A DNA stretch of 64,000 nucleotides, from the NCBI GenBank assembly GCA_021014945.1, contig MU266465.1:1-64000 (forward strand), in the 5' to 3' direction. The translations under genes were made by a program, and so were the position numbers. The notes beneath the pieces are model-generated. The model saw only the letters and a program-made list of their open reading frames with translations. It was not told where the DNA came from and made no database searches. Shown one piece after another: positions 10,101-21,959 of this stretch. The stretch comes from Leucogyrophana mollusca. Lineage: Eukaryota; Basidiomycota; Agaricomycetes; Boletales. Within the stretch, counting starts at the first letter, position 1; the number at the start of each line of letters is the position of its first letter.

Positions 10101-12982
10101 GGCGCGCGAACATGAACCGCGCGGTGCAGGGGGACGTCGTCGTCGTCGAGGTGTTCGACGAGCGCGAGTGGCGCGCGCCGGGGGACGCGGTGGTGGATAT
10201 GGATGGTGAGTGGGCTTTCTTTGGGGTGGGTGGGCTGAGGGCTGACGATTTATGCTGGATATGAACTGAACTACTACGCTAGCGACGCTCAAGAACGACG
10301 ACGCCGACGATTCTGGCGAAGAAGGCGACGGTGACGACGACGAACGCGTCCCGCTTGCTGAGGGGGAGAGGGAGAGGAAGGCGCTGGAGAAAAAGGCGCC
10401 GGCGGAGAAGCAGCCCACGGGGCGCGTCGTGGGGATCATCAAGCGTAACTGGCGCGCGTGCGTCCCTTTCCTTGCTTCCTTGTCCTTCTGTGCTTCCTCC
10501 ATACTAACCCACACCAACCCCCAGCTACGTCTGCCACATCGCGCCCACCTCCCTCTCCTCCTCCGCCCCCTCCTCCCTCTCCCTCCAAACCGTCTTCGCG
10601 ACGCCCGTCTCGCGCCTCCTCCCGCGCATCCGCCTGCGCACGCGCCAGGCGCCCGCGCTCCTCGGGCAGAAGGTCCTCGTCACGATCGACCGCTGGGCGC
10701 GCGGCTCGCGGTACCCCGAGGGGCACTTCGTGCGCGCGCTGGGGCGCGCGGAGAGCAGGGAGGCGGAGCAGGAGAGCTTGTTGCTGGAGTTTGAGGTGCC
10801 GTATCGGCCGTTTGGGCGCGCGGTGCTGGGGTGCTTGCCGGTGGAGGGGGAGGGGTGGGTTGTCCCGCCGAAGGGGGAGGGAGGGGTGTGGAGAGAGAGG
10901 GAGGATCTGAGGGAGCTGGATATTTGTAGTATTGATCCGCCGGGGTGTCAGGATATCGACGATGCGCTGCATGCGCGGCCACTGCCGAATGGGAATATCG
11001 AGGCTGGCGTCCGTGAGTCCCCTCCCTTTATCTCTTCTCCCTTCCTGACCCCGCCCCCCATCTTCCCCCCCTAAATGACGTGCTGACTGCTTGTTTGGAA
11101 CGCGGTGTGGCGCGCAGACATCGCCGACGTATCGCACTTCGTGCACCCCGACACCCCGATGGACAGCGAGGCAGCGGCGCGGGGGACGACCGTCTACCTT
11201 GTCGACAAGCGCATCGACATGCTGCCCGCGCTCCTCGGGACGAACCTCTGCTCGCTCCGCCCGCACGTCGAGCGGCTTGCGTTCTCGGCTATTTGGGTGC
11301 GTTTGTGTTTGTGTTTTTTGTGGCCGAGGGCGTGGTTTTGATCTGACGTGGTGCTGATTTATTCGTTGGTTTTGGGGCTGTTGCGGTTGTTGGGGTGTAG
11401 GAGCTCACGCCTGAGGCGGATATTGTGAACGTGCGGTTTACGAAGTCGGTTATTGCGTCGAAAGCGGCGTTTGAGTACGGGGAAGCGCAGATCCGGAAGG
11501 ACGATCCGTACGTCGTCCCCTCCCCCTTCCCCCTCTCCTTTCTTCCGCACCCACTAACCTGCCCCTGCGCACCCCCCCAGCAACCTCACCGACCCCCTCA
11601 CCCAAGGCATCCGCCTGCTCAACACCCTCGCGCAGAAGCTCAAAGCCAAGCGCATGGCCGCCGGCGCGCTCAACCTCGCGTCGCCCGAGGTCAAGATCCA
11701 CCTCGACAGCTCCGAGTCGTCGGACCCCGTCGACGTGGAGCAGAAGGAGCTGCGCGAGACGAACAGCCTCGTCGAGGAGTTCATGCTGCTCGCGAACATC
11801 AGCGTCGCGCGGAGGATACAGGAGAGCTTTCCGCAGACTGCGGTGCTGAGGTGCGTTTGGGGTTTGTTTGCGGGGTGGCGGGCTGGGGTGGGATGGTGGG
11901 GGTGGGGTTGGTGGGGTTGGTGCGAGCGGTGCTGATCTGGTGGCTGTGCAGGCGACACTTGCCGCCCCCGTCGACGAACTTTGAGAAATTGCAGGATATA
12001 TTGCGGAAGAGGCGGGGTCTCACGCTCGATGTCTCGAGTTCCGGCGCTCTAGCAGACTCGCTCGACAAATGCCTCGTACGTCTCCCTTTCCTCCCCTTCC
12101 TCCCCTCCCGTGCGCACGATAACTCAACTCAACTTGCCTGTGCCTAGGACCCGGACGAGCCTGCCTTCAACACCCTCGTGCGCATAATGGCGACGCGGTG
12201 TATGTTATCTGCGGAGTACTTCTGCTCGGGGAGCGTCTCGCGCGATACGTTTGGGCATTACGGGCTTGCGAGCCCGATTTACACGCATTTCACGAGTCCT
12301 ATTCGGCGGTATGCAGGTGCGTGTCTCTGTCTCTTTCGTCTAACACACCACTGACGAGGTCAAACACGCTATATGCTACGACCCTAACCCCACTACACTC
12401 TTAAACGTACCAATCCTAAACGCAACAGACGTTCTCGCCCACCGGCAGCTCGCCGCTGCCATCGGGTACACCCCCCTCCACCCCTCCCTACACTCGAAAG
12501 CACACGTCGAGCGCGTCGTGGACGTTGTGAACCGGCGGCACCGGATGGCCCAGATGGCGGGCCGCGCTAGCGTCGAGTTTTATGTCGGCTTGGCGCTCAA
12601 GGGGCGTGGCGAGAAGGGGGAGGTCACGGAGGAGGCGTTCGTCATCAGGGCGTTCAGGAATGGGCTTGGGGTCTTTGTGTCAAAGTGCGTCCCGTTGCCT
12701 TGTTCTTATGTTTCTTCTTTGTTTTGAGTAGGGAGGGACTGATGGTGTGAATGTGAATCTAGGCTTGGCCTCGAAGGGCTGGTGATGTTCAAGCGCGACA
12801 CCCAGTTCGACGCGGAGAATTACGCGATTACGATCCCTTCGTCCGATGCCGGCGGGAAAGACGTCACGATCTCGGTCTTTGACAAGGTTACGGTTAGGAT
12901 TGAGGTCGAGAAGGATAAGAATACGCAGAGGGGGCGGGTGAAGATGGTGCTTGTGAGCCCGGTGGACTCGAGTGAGCTGTAG
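7122..12982 (+). CDS. DIS3: Exosome exoribonuclease/endonuclease Dis3 (Rrp44)
   Basis: Dis3 is the catalytic subunit of the nuclear and cytoplasmic RNA exosome. The ATG at 7122 opens [15 protein letters not shown]. Exons then encode the CR3 cysteines ([10 protein letters not shown]) and the PIN endonuclease domain (DTNVFL, NDRNDRAI). Cold-shock/OB regions with YNYLE and [14 protein letters not shown] follow. The RNB domain has the acidic site [14 protein letters not shown] near 10930-10975, then VRFTKSVI and [15 protein letters not shown], and the protein ends in an S1-like tail (stop at 12982). About a dozen GT-AG introns restore the frame each time, and all catalytic acids seen are intact. 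Introns 4 (7942-8692, 751 nt) and 5 (8812-9802, 991 nt) are unusually long and repeat-filled, while the others are about 50-90 nt. GC content is high. Identification is secure from the domain order. Confidence 0.95.
8340..8540. repeat. Intronic degenerate minisatellite in DIS3 intron 4
   Basis: The word tgcctttcgacg and close variants (ctgcctttctacg, tgcctttcaacg) recur about eight times at irregular spacing, separated by tgtcctcat-like spacers. The region lies inside the 751-nt intron, and its apparent ORFs have no family resemblance. Confidence 0.7.
9040..9230. repeat. Intronic minisatellite in DIS3 intron 5 (22-24 bp units)
   Basis: Units of the type gatggaaaggtcgagggcac repeat seven or eight times in tandem with lengths of about 21-26 bp. 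They lie in the 991-nt intron between the exons ending VLYDD and starting YLPTPTLL. Confidence 0.8.
9290..9500. repeat. Second repeat block in DIS3 intron 5
   Basis: Repeats built from cgctcgtcgtttttgcgt and tgttgcccgtcccttc, about 18 bp per unit, occur in tandem and in broken form. They create long artefactual ORFs on both strands. Confidence 0.65.
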
Positions 12983-13084
12983 GGCTCGGATGTTTGTGGT
13001 ATGCACCTTGGTTGAAATGACCCACGCGTAGGCAGCAGGTTACACCGAGCGCTGAAAAGAATATAAGGTCAGGGAAGCTCATGA

Positions 13085-13450
13085 CCTTTGGGCAGAAAAC
13101 ATAACCTTTGGGGTCAGGATGGCACCGAGGGCGAAGACGGTGATCAAGCTATCAGGCGTTTTGTCAGGGCTGGTAGGAGGTCCCCCGTTACACCACAACA
13201 TACCACAAGATCCCGAGGTAAATGCCGATGGCGTTGTAAATTTCCTGTGTGACGGTCTGAGCTACAGCAGATAAATACAATGTTGGGCAAATTTTTCGGG
13301 GCGTACCGTGATTTATCGTTTCGCAACATGCGAAGTGCGCCTCCTGGATGGCAAATTTGGGTTCATGCGGAAGGCCCTCCCCCCTCTATCACGAACACTT
13401 GTCGATGTAGTATTGCGCCTGAACATATATTTGCAGACATTAATCCTTGT
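13085..13450 (-). CDS. Possible small membrane protein, partial model
   Basis: On the minus strand, an exon reading QTVTQEIYNAIGIYLGIL joins through a clean GT-AG intron (about 13153-13205) to LITVFALGAILTPKVMF, ending at a stop near 13072-13090. An upstream exon reading FAIQEAHFACCETINH can be joined through another GT-AG intron. The result would be a short protein with one or two hydrophobic segments. I do not recognise a family and could not find a secure start codon, so this may be a gene remnant. It lies tail-to-tail with DIS3, whose stop is about 100 bp away. Confidence 0.3.
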
Positions 13451-13525
13451 CTCGACAACAGCAGAGAACCGTTCAAAAGTACGGTACAAAGACGTTTCCA
13501 ATGTAGTTGAGCGAGAGTTTGCTGC

Positions 13526-15504
13526 TTACGGCCCAGCCCTCCACCGCTCCGGAGAAAGCATATCCAGATCATGCTGCTCCTCGATCGCCTGTAGTCCACT
13601 TACCCCAACTGGCCAGTCGATCGCATTCGAGAGTATCAAAGGGTACTTCGCGATACCTTTCTTCCCAGCCCAATCAAAGTCAATCAGCTGGATTTGCCCC
13701 CCTTCTTTCGTGACCATAACGTTCGGCTGCCGCAGGTCGCCGTATACGAATCCAAGGCTATGAAGACGTTGGATGACTTCTCGAAGATCCCTGAGGAAGG
13801 TGCCAGGCAGCCGGTCCAATGCCAATGCTCTGAAAGCCGTCCACCCTTCCACGTATTTCATGACCACCATGTGGAGCGCGCCGTAGGATATTCCTCGTTC
13901 GGAATGGATCGGTCCACAGTACAAAAGCGGCGGTGCCAGCCCTTCTCTTGCCATTTGCTCGTGAGCTTCCTTACCATACCGCGTGACAAATTTCACGACA
14001 GCCATCCTAGAGCTATCAGAATGACTGGCCGTGTCCATGGAGTCATCGTCGCCGTCGTCGATTTTCACCAGGTAGGTCACGCAACTCGGGTGCCCTTCGA
14101 GGGGCTCTTGGTACGTGAACCTCACAAGAGAGCCTTCAGCGATAAACGAGGTTGGCGATGGGAAAAAGCGGGGGTGTGGAAGCAGCGGTCGTCCCTTTGG
14201 GTTGTAAGGGGGAGTGTGATCCGCAGTGACACGGTACCACTCTCTCAATAGGTGAATGGACTCTTTAAGGGCGAGAAGGATGCGTGCTATGCGCAGGCAC
14301 TGAGCTTCATCGTGGGTAGACCGGAAAGGCACCCAGATGAAATCTGTGAGTCGTTGGACAATGCACCGACTGGTGATAATCCCGCCGAGAATCGCCAGCC
14401 AAGGGCCTGCCTGTGCAATAAGGAACATGGGAGTGCATGATTTTAAGCGGAGAGTTTCATTCTAGACAAAACATTAGCGGAGATCTCAATAATGGTCAGG
14501 CTACCATACTTCCTGCCGACAGAGGAGTCGCAAATACGAAAGTGCTGCTTGTGTCGACGGATCCGAGCTGTCATCTCCGATTTCGTTCTTGTCCTCGTCC
14601 AGTGCCAGATACGATACTGTGAAGCCCTCGAGAGGACACACGACTACGCCGTCTGGCATGGTATGGTCGATATCCCGCAAGTTCCAAAACTGACAACCGA
14701 CAATATTTTCGAACAGGGCACGGATATAAAACCTCCGTTCGCGCTCGGAAGAGTGAATGGCCGCAAATTGGTTCATGAGCTCAGCCGTGCGGCAAAGGGT
14801 AGCCTCAGGTACAGCATAATTGTCGTCAAAGGCTTTGCTCGAGAAGTACGCGAATGCAGGGCAAAAAAGCTGTATCGGCGGGGCTGTTGTGTTGATTGCA
14901 TCCGCACTGGGGTATCGGCCGTCCATAATCCTCCCTGGCCCCGCTTGGATTTTACGGTACTTGGATGATTCCGCAGCTGCAGATGGGGTGGCGCCTGCCT
15001 TGGCGAGCTGAATGATATTCAGGAATGCTAGATCGGCATATATGATGGTGAAGTGGGATCCTTCGACATAGTCGGGCTGCACTCACATGTATTGAAATTT
15101 GATTCAATATCCAGGACCGGTGCATCCGGCACCACGATGATATGCACTTCGCATGTCCCCACTTCTGAGACAAACGGAAGGACTGGCGTGAGCATCGAAA
15201 TCTCATCAGCAATATGAGACAGCTGGATGTATTCGGGAACCTCATCCCACGCAGTCAGGGGCTCTTTCAGCTATGTACACAGAGTTAGACGACTCGTCGA
15301 CCTCTGGTCACGAAGGTAGGTGGGGTTATGCACCTTCCAAATGCGAAAATCCCCGTCCTTGATCGAGAGCCTCTTTGCAAGGCTCTCTTCAATATCATCG
15401 AAAATCAACGGTGGTTCTCCATCTCGTATTGTGACAGGAATTGATTGAGCGCGGTCTTCGGGCTCACTGGTATTAAGAAACCATAATCTGACAGCTCTGG
15501 ACAT
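13526..15504 (-). CDS. Crinkler-like protein with kinase domain
   Basis: The ATG at 15504 starts MSRAVRLWFLN. The first about 75 residues look like a Crinkler (CRN) header: a ubiquitin-like stretch ending in FRIWKVHNPT. A middle region (GPGRIMDGRYPSAD, then FYIRALFENIVG) is typical of basidiomycete CRN-like proteins. The C-terminal half is kinase-like, with AVVKFVTRYG as the lysine strand, the catalytic loop VYGDLRQPNVMV and the metal-binding LIDFDWAG. Introns at about 15088-15009 and 14515-14462 splice in frame (CRQE to NETLRLK). The stop is at 13526. CRN proteins in oomycetes and fungi act as host- or cell-directed effectors, often in the nucleus; many free-living fungi also carry them, so the role here is inferred. 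The domains look intact apart from junctions I did not verify. Confidence 0.8.
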
Positions 15505-15749
15505 GTCGATTAATGGATAACGCTGAAGATACTGTGAACAAACAAGCTCAGTTCGCAGTAGCGCACTTACATTTAGGTACGGTAATAATCCAGGAGTCCT
15601 ACGTGAGTTTTAAATAAGTGGGTGGGCAGTGGCCACCCGCCTCTGTTTGGTTCTGTTTACAGCGGCGGGTGTGCAGACGGGACTTTGTTCAAATTCCTGA
15701 TTTGGTGCCTCCGAGAGTCCGATATTCGAGTGTTACTCACCGTGTATCA

Positions 15750-17411
15750 ATGATCACTCCGGTCCAACTCCCCGTCGACGTCCTGCACAATGTCTTTCTG
15801 CACCTCCAAGTTGTCGACCTGGTTCGTCTTTTCAGCGGGTACAATCGTCCTTCCTCGTCTTCCGTGGCTACCAAGTATTTACGCACATAATTCATCTCTG
15901 TGACCTAATATCAGGTCTGAAAGCTTTTCCTACAAACCATACAGACCCGCACCGTCTGGTTCAATGCATACTGCACCTCGTCGCTGCCGCGTCCCTCAGG
16001 GCCATATGGGTGGCAGTCCACCACGTACCTCAGAACCAAAGGCAGATCGCCACTGGCCACCCCACGCTGGATCCCTCGTCCCATCTGCACGCACGCTTAG
16101 GATCCCAAACAGATGGGGTTGTGCCATCGAGGCGCCAGACCGCAATTGGCACCCCAACCTGCGCCTCATTCTCCTTCTGGGCCGGTGGCTCGTGCTGTCC
16201 GTGGCAGCTGGAAGTTACGAGGAGGAGAACAGAATCAGTTGCTACGACCTGGGCACTGCGAGCGGGTGCTTTGAGGAGCTGGTTGCCTATCGCGCACCAC
16301 CTGGTGTACAGATTCTCCGTGTGCGGGGTGCTGCTGTTATCGCTGCCGATGGACCCTTCGCGTTTAATGTGTTCATCGAGCGCTCCAAACGTGGTGCAAC
16401 TCTGTGTGTGGGACGTATTCTCGTATGAGGCGGCCCTGATCGATTCTTACCTGTTTGCAGAAAGGCCTACAGAATAGTGGGCATGGAATGGGAGGATCTG
16501 CACTCGAAGGTCGCGTTTGAGCCCGTGCTGGAAATTCCTGGTGTTCCCTGCAGCCACTGGGAAAGTAGTGACGTGATAATATCACCCCGGGCGCTGTTGA
16601 TTGCGAACCAGGGCGAAAATGACTATCGCAACAACACGTGGATCATGGACATCCGAACCTATCGGCTGTCGAGGCTCGTCCTGCCAGACAGCGCGGCTGT
16701 CTATTCCCCCCACATATATTTGTCTAAGACGCATGCCATCGTCTTTATGCAGTTGAGGTTTTGGCGTGTCCTTGTCGAAGCATTCCCCTTGCCCACCACG
16801 CATGAGGCCGAAGTAGAGGTCTTGTATGCATCGCATCGGTCGCCATGGCCCTACGAATATTTCGCTTGGAAAGTTTGGAACACCTACGATTTGGGTGCGG
16901 TCGGAGGGAGTTGTATCACACTATTTATGCACGATTACTGCTTGCCTCAGTGCCTCGCACATCTAACGCTGACCCCGCAGCCCTCGTCATCGTCAGAACC
17001 CGCACCAATCATCTTTGATCTCCAGCCGATCCCCACCCGAACTTCGACCAACTACCCCTCGACGCGCTCGTCAGCTCCGGCGGGAACAGGAGGGTTCTCA
17101 CCATGGAACACGCCCCCCGGGTTGCGGAGGAAGGGGGTTGCATGGTGGGGGGATATACGGTGTCCGTCGCGTCGCTTGACGCGTGTGTCTCGTCGACGGG
17201 GGACGCGGCTTCTCCGACAGAGGACAGCGGCCCGCCGTGCAACGGGCACGACCCCGAGAATGTCCTCCCGCTTGGCCACTCCGTCGGCGCCCGCTATGAT
17301 CGTTCCCATTTCGCGTTCGACGAAGCACGGGCGAGGATAGTGTGCGAGGGGCCTCCAGGTGATGTCAGTCACGAGGAATCGGCAGTCTGGGTGTATGATT
17401 TTGGCGCTTGA
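15750..17411 (+). pseudogene. F-box-type gene, probably degenerate
   Basis: The ATG at 15750 opens LPVDVLHNVFLHLQVVDLVRL, a typical F-box start. Downstream blocks belong to the large mushroom F-box family with a beta-propeller-like C-terminus: LRLILLLGRWLVLSV, NTWIMDIRTYRLSRLVLP, and the end SAVWVYDFGA. The frame is not continuous. Between about 15840 and 16140 the expected exon (RTVWFNAYC) is in a different frame from its neighbours, and near 17030 the frame shifts by one base (IIFDLQPIP to NFDQLPLDALVSSGG) with no intron signal. It is either a decaying gene or carries assembly indels. F-box proteins link targets to SCF ubiquitin ligases. A related fragment lies at 300-595 and another at about 21960-22030. 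Confidence 0.6.
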
Positions 17412-17484
17412 AACTTGAGAGGGGAGGGGGCGTGAATGATGTGTGAGGTGGGTGTTGAACGTCGACCATTGAGGAGTTCTCACT

Positions 17485-17856
17485 TGATGTACCGCGTTTG
17501 CGCGATGTGAAAAGTAGCCTGCAGCTTGAAGACTATCAATCATAACCACACGGTGCTTCGGACCGAGCGACCAAATCCAAATAGATCCAAATACAGCCTG
17601 TTCTCTTGCATGTCTAAACACTCCCTTCGCCACGAACCACCCATGATATCTCGCCCCCATGTACGCCATTCCACCCAAAGCATACACGCGTCCGGACTGC
17701 TCTTAAAAATGGAACTGTTTTTGAGACAATTATACAGGAGCCATTGGTGGTGATGGTGATCCTAGTCAAATAAACACTTACTGGCGAAAGCAGAAAGTGC
17801 CACTGCTGGGCCGCGGCGAGGAAAGTCGTTCGAGCTAGGAAGGGAACGGGTACCAT
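17485..17856 (-). CDS. Small unknown protein, partial model
   Basis: The ATG at 17856 gives MVPVPFLARTTFLAAAQQW and ends at a good donor (gtaagt, 17781). Splicing to the acceptor gagcag at 17697 gives SGRVYALGGMAYMGARYHGW, then FVAKGVFRHAREQAVFG and a hydrophobic stretch. A further donor (gtgaga) lies near 17484, beyond which I could not follow the gene; unspliced, the frame runs antisense into the F-box gene. The basic, amphipathic N-terminus might suggest a mitochondrial protein, but that is a guess. I do not recognise a family. Confidence 0.4.
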
Positions 17857-18743
17857 GAGCGGAAGGGTTGTCGCAGATACCGGTCACAGAGCCTTAAAGA
17901 CGTCGGGAATCTGAGTAAATTATACCCCCGCGCCGGCCCCCAACGTTTTTGGACGCAAACCCCTCTTATCATTCCTTCCCAAACCTTTCGTCGAATCCTA
18001 CCAACGTGGTTACGCCTAGGATAATTCTGCTGGGTGTGGCCCAGAACTTTGCACATGATGCGTCAGCATCTGTGCTAACACATCTTGTCTTACGAGCACG
18101 TATGTGCCTTCTATCTCTAAAACTTTATCCACACTCAAAGACTCCTTCCGCGTGGTTTGTGCCCCCCACCAGAAATTCGCCGGACCTACCGCGCAGTTCT
18201 GTCAGAAATACTGGACACTGCTCCCACCCCGTGATCTATGGAAGTTGCCTGCGGCGGGGGTGACAGCTTGCATCAGAGCGATTCTCAATCACCGCCAACA
18301 TCATCCAAGAACCCTGCCCTGTCCAGCGTACCCAACAGAGTTATCTCTGTCTCAGGAAATTAGAAGCGCCCTCATGACCAGGCAGAGCTCGATCTGCCCC
18401 AAGTGCTCGTCCTAGCGTGGCAAGTTTAACCCTCCGACGGTGATGAAACCTATCGAAAGAAGAACAAAAACGAGGGGAAGGCGAGCGGTACTTCCTGGTG
18501 TACTCTAATTCCACGTGCAGCACAGATCTGGCGCTTTTTGTCGAAAGTACTTCTCATGATCAGGACGAAATCAGTCGTAAGATGGGTTTCCCCACCAGAC
18601 CCGCATCTTGCATGTCGAAAGACCAGAGCTATGGGGTTCCCTGTGGACATCCAATAGGATACACCCTAGTCACCACTCTACGCATCCACAAACCGGGCAT
18701 ATCAATGGTATAGCCTAAGTCAAATGCTAGATATTTATTGAGC
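17857..18743. other. Intergenic region, no recognised gene
   Basis: Only short unsupported ORFs are present. The 3' flank of the dehydrogenase gene and the 5' flank of the small gene ending at 17856 lie here. No repeat or RNA gene was seen. Confidence 0.4.
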
Positions 18744-19808
18744 TTAAGGTGTTTGGGGCTTGCCCATGACCATCCGCATGACGAGCCAACGAACAAATCG
18801 TCGGGGAAGCCATAATAAGACAGCGACAACCGTGGATTCTTGACCGAGAGTCATGTATGCAGGGGGTTTAGGACTCAGTGCCTTCTGAACAACTCGTCTG
18901 GCGAAAGCTGCTGTATCCATAGACCCCTTCCCCCGACTGGCATTCATAATGGCCAGAATGGCATTGATGTAGGGTTTGTAGAGCGAGTCGGGGGAGAGCT
19001 CCAGCGTAGCCGCCTGATTGGCTGCAAGATTAGACCTCACTCCCCCTGGTGCGACAAGCATGACGTCAACGCCGAAGGGCTGACACTCCATGGCCAAGAC
19101 GTTGCTCAAAGCATGGAGCGCAGCCTTAGTCGCGCAGTAAAGCCCATTCCACGGTGCCGGGCTGCACCACGTGGATGGGGTTAGCATTCTGCAGGTCGGC
19201 TAGTAAGAAGCACAAGGCCCTCACATTTCACCAGCAACGGATCCAATGTTGACAACCAGACCACGCTTACGGGCCACCATGGATGGGATCACTGCTTTTG
19301 CTACACGCAAAACGGAGAACGTATTTGTGTCAAAGGTTTTCTTGACTTGGTCAATCGAAACTTCGACTAAGGGTCCTGCAACATCCGAATTCAAAATTCA
19401 GTACTCTGCAAGGTTTCTCTCTCGACTAGGCTCTTTCACTGGCCCGGGAACTCCCGGGAAAGAGGCCGAACATACCGATAGCAAGAGCCCCAGCATTGTT
19501 GACGACAATATCGATCTTCCCGCTTTCTTCCAATATATGCTGGACCGCAGACTGCACACTTTCGTCGCTGGTGACATCCAGGGAAAGCGTCCGAATGCTT
19601 GGATGGGCGAACCCTTGCATGGTCTCGGGTCTGCGTGACGTCGCATAGACCACACATCCTTGCTCTGCGAAACGTTCACACCTATCAAAAGAGAGAACAT
19701 ATCATTAGTCGAGCTGAGGCGGGCAAAGGTGATTGTGGTGGTTCACAGATGAAAACCAATACCGCCTTTTGAACATCCAGTGACCAGCACAACTTTAGTC
19801 GAGTTCAT
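18744..19808 (-). CDS. Short-chain dehydrogenase/reductase (Ayr1-like)
   Basis: The ATG at 19808 gives MNSTKVVLVTGCSKGGIGFHL with the Rossmann glycine motif TGxxxGGIG. Next come VYATSRRPET, the conserved LDVTSDESV and NNAGALAIG. After introns, the active site follows as GSVAGEM with YCATKAALHALSNVLAME (the Y-x-x-x-K pair), then APGGVRSNL. The C-terminal tail (VVAVLLWLPRRFVRWLV) is hydrophobic. The closest named family is NADPH-dependent 1-acyl-dihydroxyacetone phosphate reductase (yeast Ayr1), which acts on lipid droplets and ER, but many fungal classical SDRs share these features and the substrate is uncertain. Three GT-AG introns are needed. No damage was seen. Confidence 0.8.
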
Positions 19809-21597
19809 ACTTATTCGCTGACGTTGAGCGAGTCGTGTTGATGGTTTAATTTGGGCCAGTTACGTACTGCGCCTGCAAGAAGGGCTGAAGAGCGCTTGAT
19901 GTTAATAATCCTGAGGGCCTGTTGGCACTCTTTGAGCAGAGATCTGATCTAGTCAACTTGATGTGGGGAGGTGATTTGGCCTGTTCACGTAGAACAGTAT
20001 CCATTTTTTCAAGGAATCGCTGCCTTTGTGCATAACGTATATCATTCATGACTTCACGCTGGACGCGCGTCAACTAGCTCGAACAGGCATGAAAAGCAGG
20101 GTAAATACTGAATCTGGGAGCCAGCAGCTACAATCCATGAGACGCAGACGCACCCATAAACACCGTGAGAGCGACCCATCCGTGTCAGGAGAACTTAACC
20201 AGCGACGCGCAAGAGCACAGGAGCAGGCATATGTCATAACAAGGACGTGCGGCCACGTATCGGATATATCAACCGCTGCGATGATCATCCACAACGTAGA
20301 AACTATGAAGTCTGGAGTAGGTAACCGGAGCCATACTATGTCCACATGCGCGGTGTTTTGGGGATGGTGTCGCATCACTGACAAGCAGTACTGGTGCGAC
20401 AGCCGAGTACCTGCAACGCGAATGATCTTGCTCACGTTGCCGAGAAACCCTTGTCCGCGTTCCACTCCTTCTCAAGCAACACATCAATCCTGGCTTTAGG
20501 TACGTGTTAAAATTGAGCTGGTGATGCACCTTCTCTGGATCCCTTGAAGTACATAGTTGGCAGGGAAACGGCGACGTTCTGGAGCAAGGGCGGGGTACAC
20601 TCCCGCAAGTGAGAGCAGTTCGCGGGAGCGCGCCTGGAAAAGCACCTAATCGTCCGTACGTGGCACGATGCACGACCGCGCAAATTGAATTGAAGAAATG
20701 TGCGGTGGCACCGCCGGTAAGCACAGCGGAGTGGCAGATAGACATCCATGGGAACACAGATCTCTTCCGAGCGACAAGCAGTACGATTGATGGGAGATTA
20801 TCAGATCGGACGTCCACTCCATGTGAATTGTTCTGCTGTGTGAGTTTTCAGGAATGCCCAAGCCCGTACCAGTATTACCAGTATCTGATAACGCGCAGTC
20901 AATCATGCGAAGGAGTGGGCGTGGGGAGTGCTTGCACACCAGATATTATACGATGAGCCTAAGGAGAGGAAGTGAGAATACGTCGTCCAAAAGGCGGGGA
21001 CCAATGTCCTTCAATCCTTTAACCTAAGGTGTTCCAACGAGCGAGGCACTGCGGCGTCCGACGTGTGTGCGTGGAGGTGCGTGGAGGGCGCGCGAGCCAC
21101 AGCTCGGTATTTGAGGCCAAGCATCTCAGCTTTATCTGTTTACCGTAGCGCCGGTACACAGACAGCGGCGGTTGGAAGACATGACATGGTGGGACAAAAG
21201 AAAGGTTGACGTAGTGTTTAGGTTGCCGGACAACCAAAAAAGGCACTAACCCTCAACTTTCTGTGGCGAAGACCCTCCGCCGCCACCATTCGTTCTTGAT
21301 CACGAGCAGCTATTAACGTCGATCTTAATACCGGATACTCTGGTTCTCCCAGCCTCATGCACACCTGAAACTGAGCCGTGCGCACTGAGTAAATATGTTG
21401 TATGTGCTTAATTCCTGTGACCGGGCGGACCCGGTAGAAGCCAAAATGAACTTCTTCATTACGGTGAGCATACCAGCCTTACTTCGTGAATTGGTGAGAT
21501 CTCAATGACTGCCAGAGCGCATTTTCCTTGCTGTGCATGGGGACAGAATTTGCAGCATATATAATCTTTTGGCTTCTTTGGGGGGGCTTGCGGCAGC
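19809..21597. other. Region without a recognised gene
   Basis: Several ORFs of 100-180 codons occur on the minus strand (for example 20269-20817 and 20070-20465). They overlap in different frames and show no family resemblance or convincing splice structure. I cannot support a gene here. Confidence 0.4.
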
Positions 21598-21925
21598 TCA
21601 TAGTGACGATCGTACACGCGTGCTGTTCCACACGCTGCTCATATGACTCGTCCTCACACAATCATATACCTTCTCCCAATCTCTGCAGATATGTACGACT
21701 CCAATTTCATCCGCACTCATCAATCTTCCACCTTCGTTCACATTCATAGGGTCCAGAGTTGTATCGCTTACACAAGGAACGGCCTGGCGCATGAGGTTGA
21801 GGCAGCGGTGATTGTGAGCATCTACGCTATTCTGCTCTATGACGGCCTTGCGAATTATCTGTATGCAGTGCATCTGGTGAAATATGCCGACCCCAAAAGC
21901 ATGACCTGCGATAATAGTCGGACAA
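21598..21925 (-). pseudogene. UstYa/DUF3328-like exon, probably a fragment
   Basis: The minus strand reads GHAFGVGIFHQMHCIQIIRK, then HRCLNLMRQAVPC, DTTLDP and VVHICRDWEKVYD before a stop at 21598. HQxHC and CRDWEKV are the two signature motifs of UstYa-like (DUF3328) proteins, which act as oxidases or cyclases in fungal RiPP and related pathways. The expected N-terminal transmembrane helix and the EW..LLP region are not clear upstream, where instead an F-box-like piece is found. I see no precursor peptide gene nearby. It is therefore a truncated gene or one whose 5' exons I failed to find. Confidence 0.5.
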
Positions 21926-21959
21926 ATTGAAGCACATGGGTAATGCTACGCCCCACCGC

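Noticed and set aside
17052..17687. A 211-codon minus-strand frame overlapping the 3' end of the F-box gene
   Set aside because: Only its first part (to about 17485) fits a spliced small gene. The rest mirrors the conserved F-box coding frame on the other strand.
20269..20817. A 182-codon minus-strand frame
   Set aside because: No family resemblance, biased toward Arg/Ser/Cys as in shadow frames, and overlapped by equally long frames on the plus strand.
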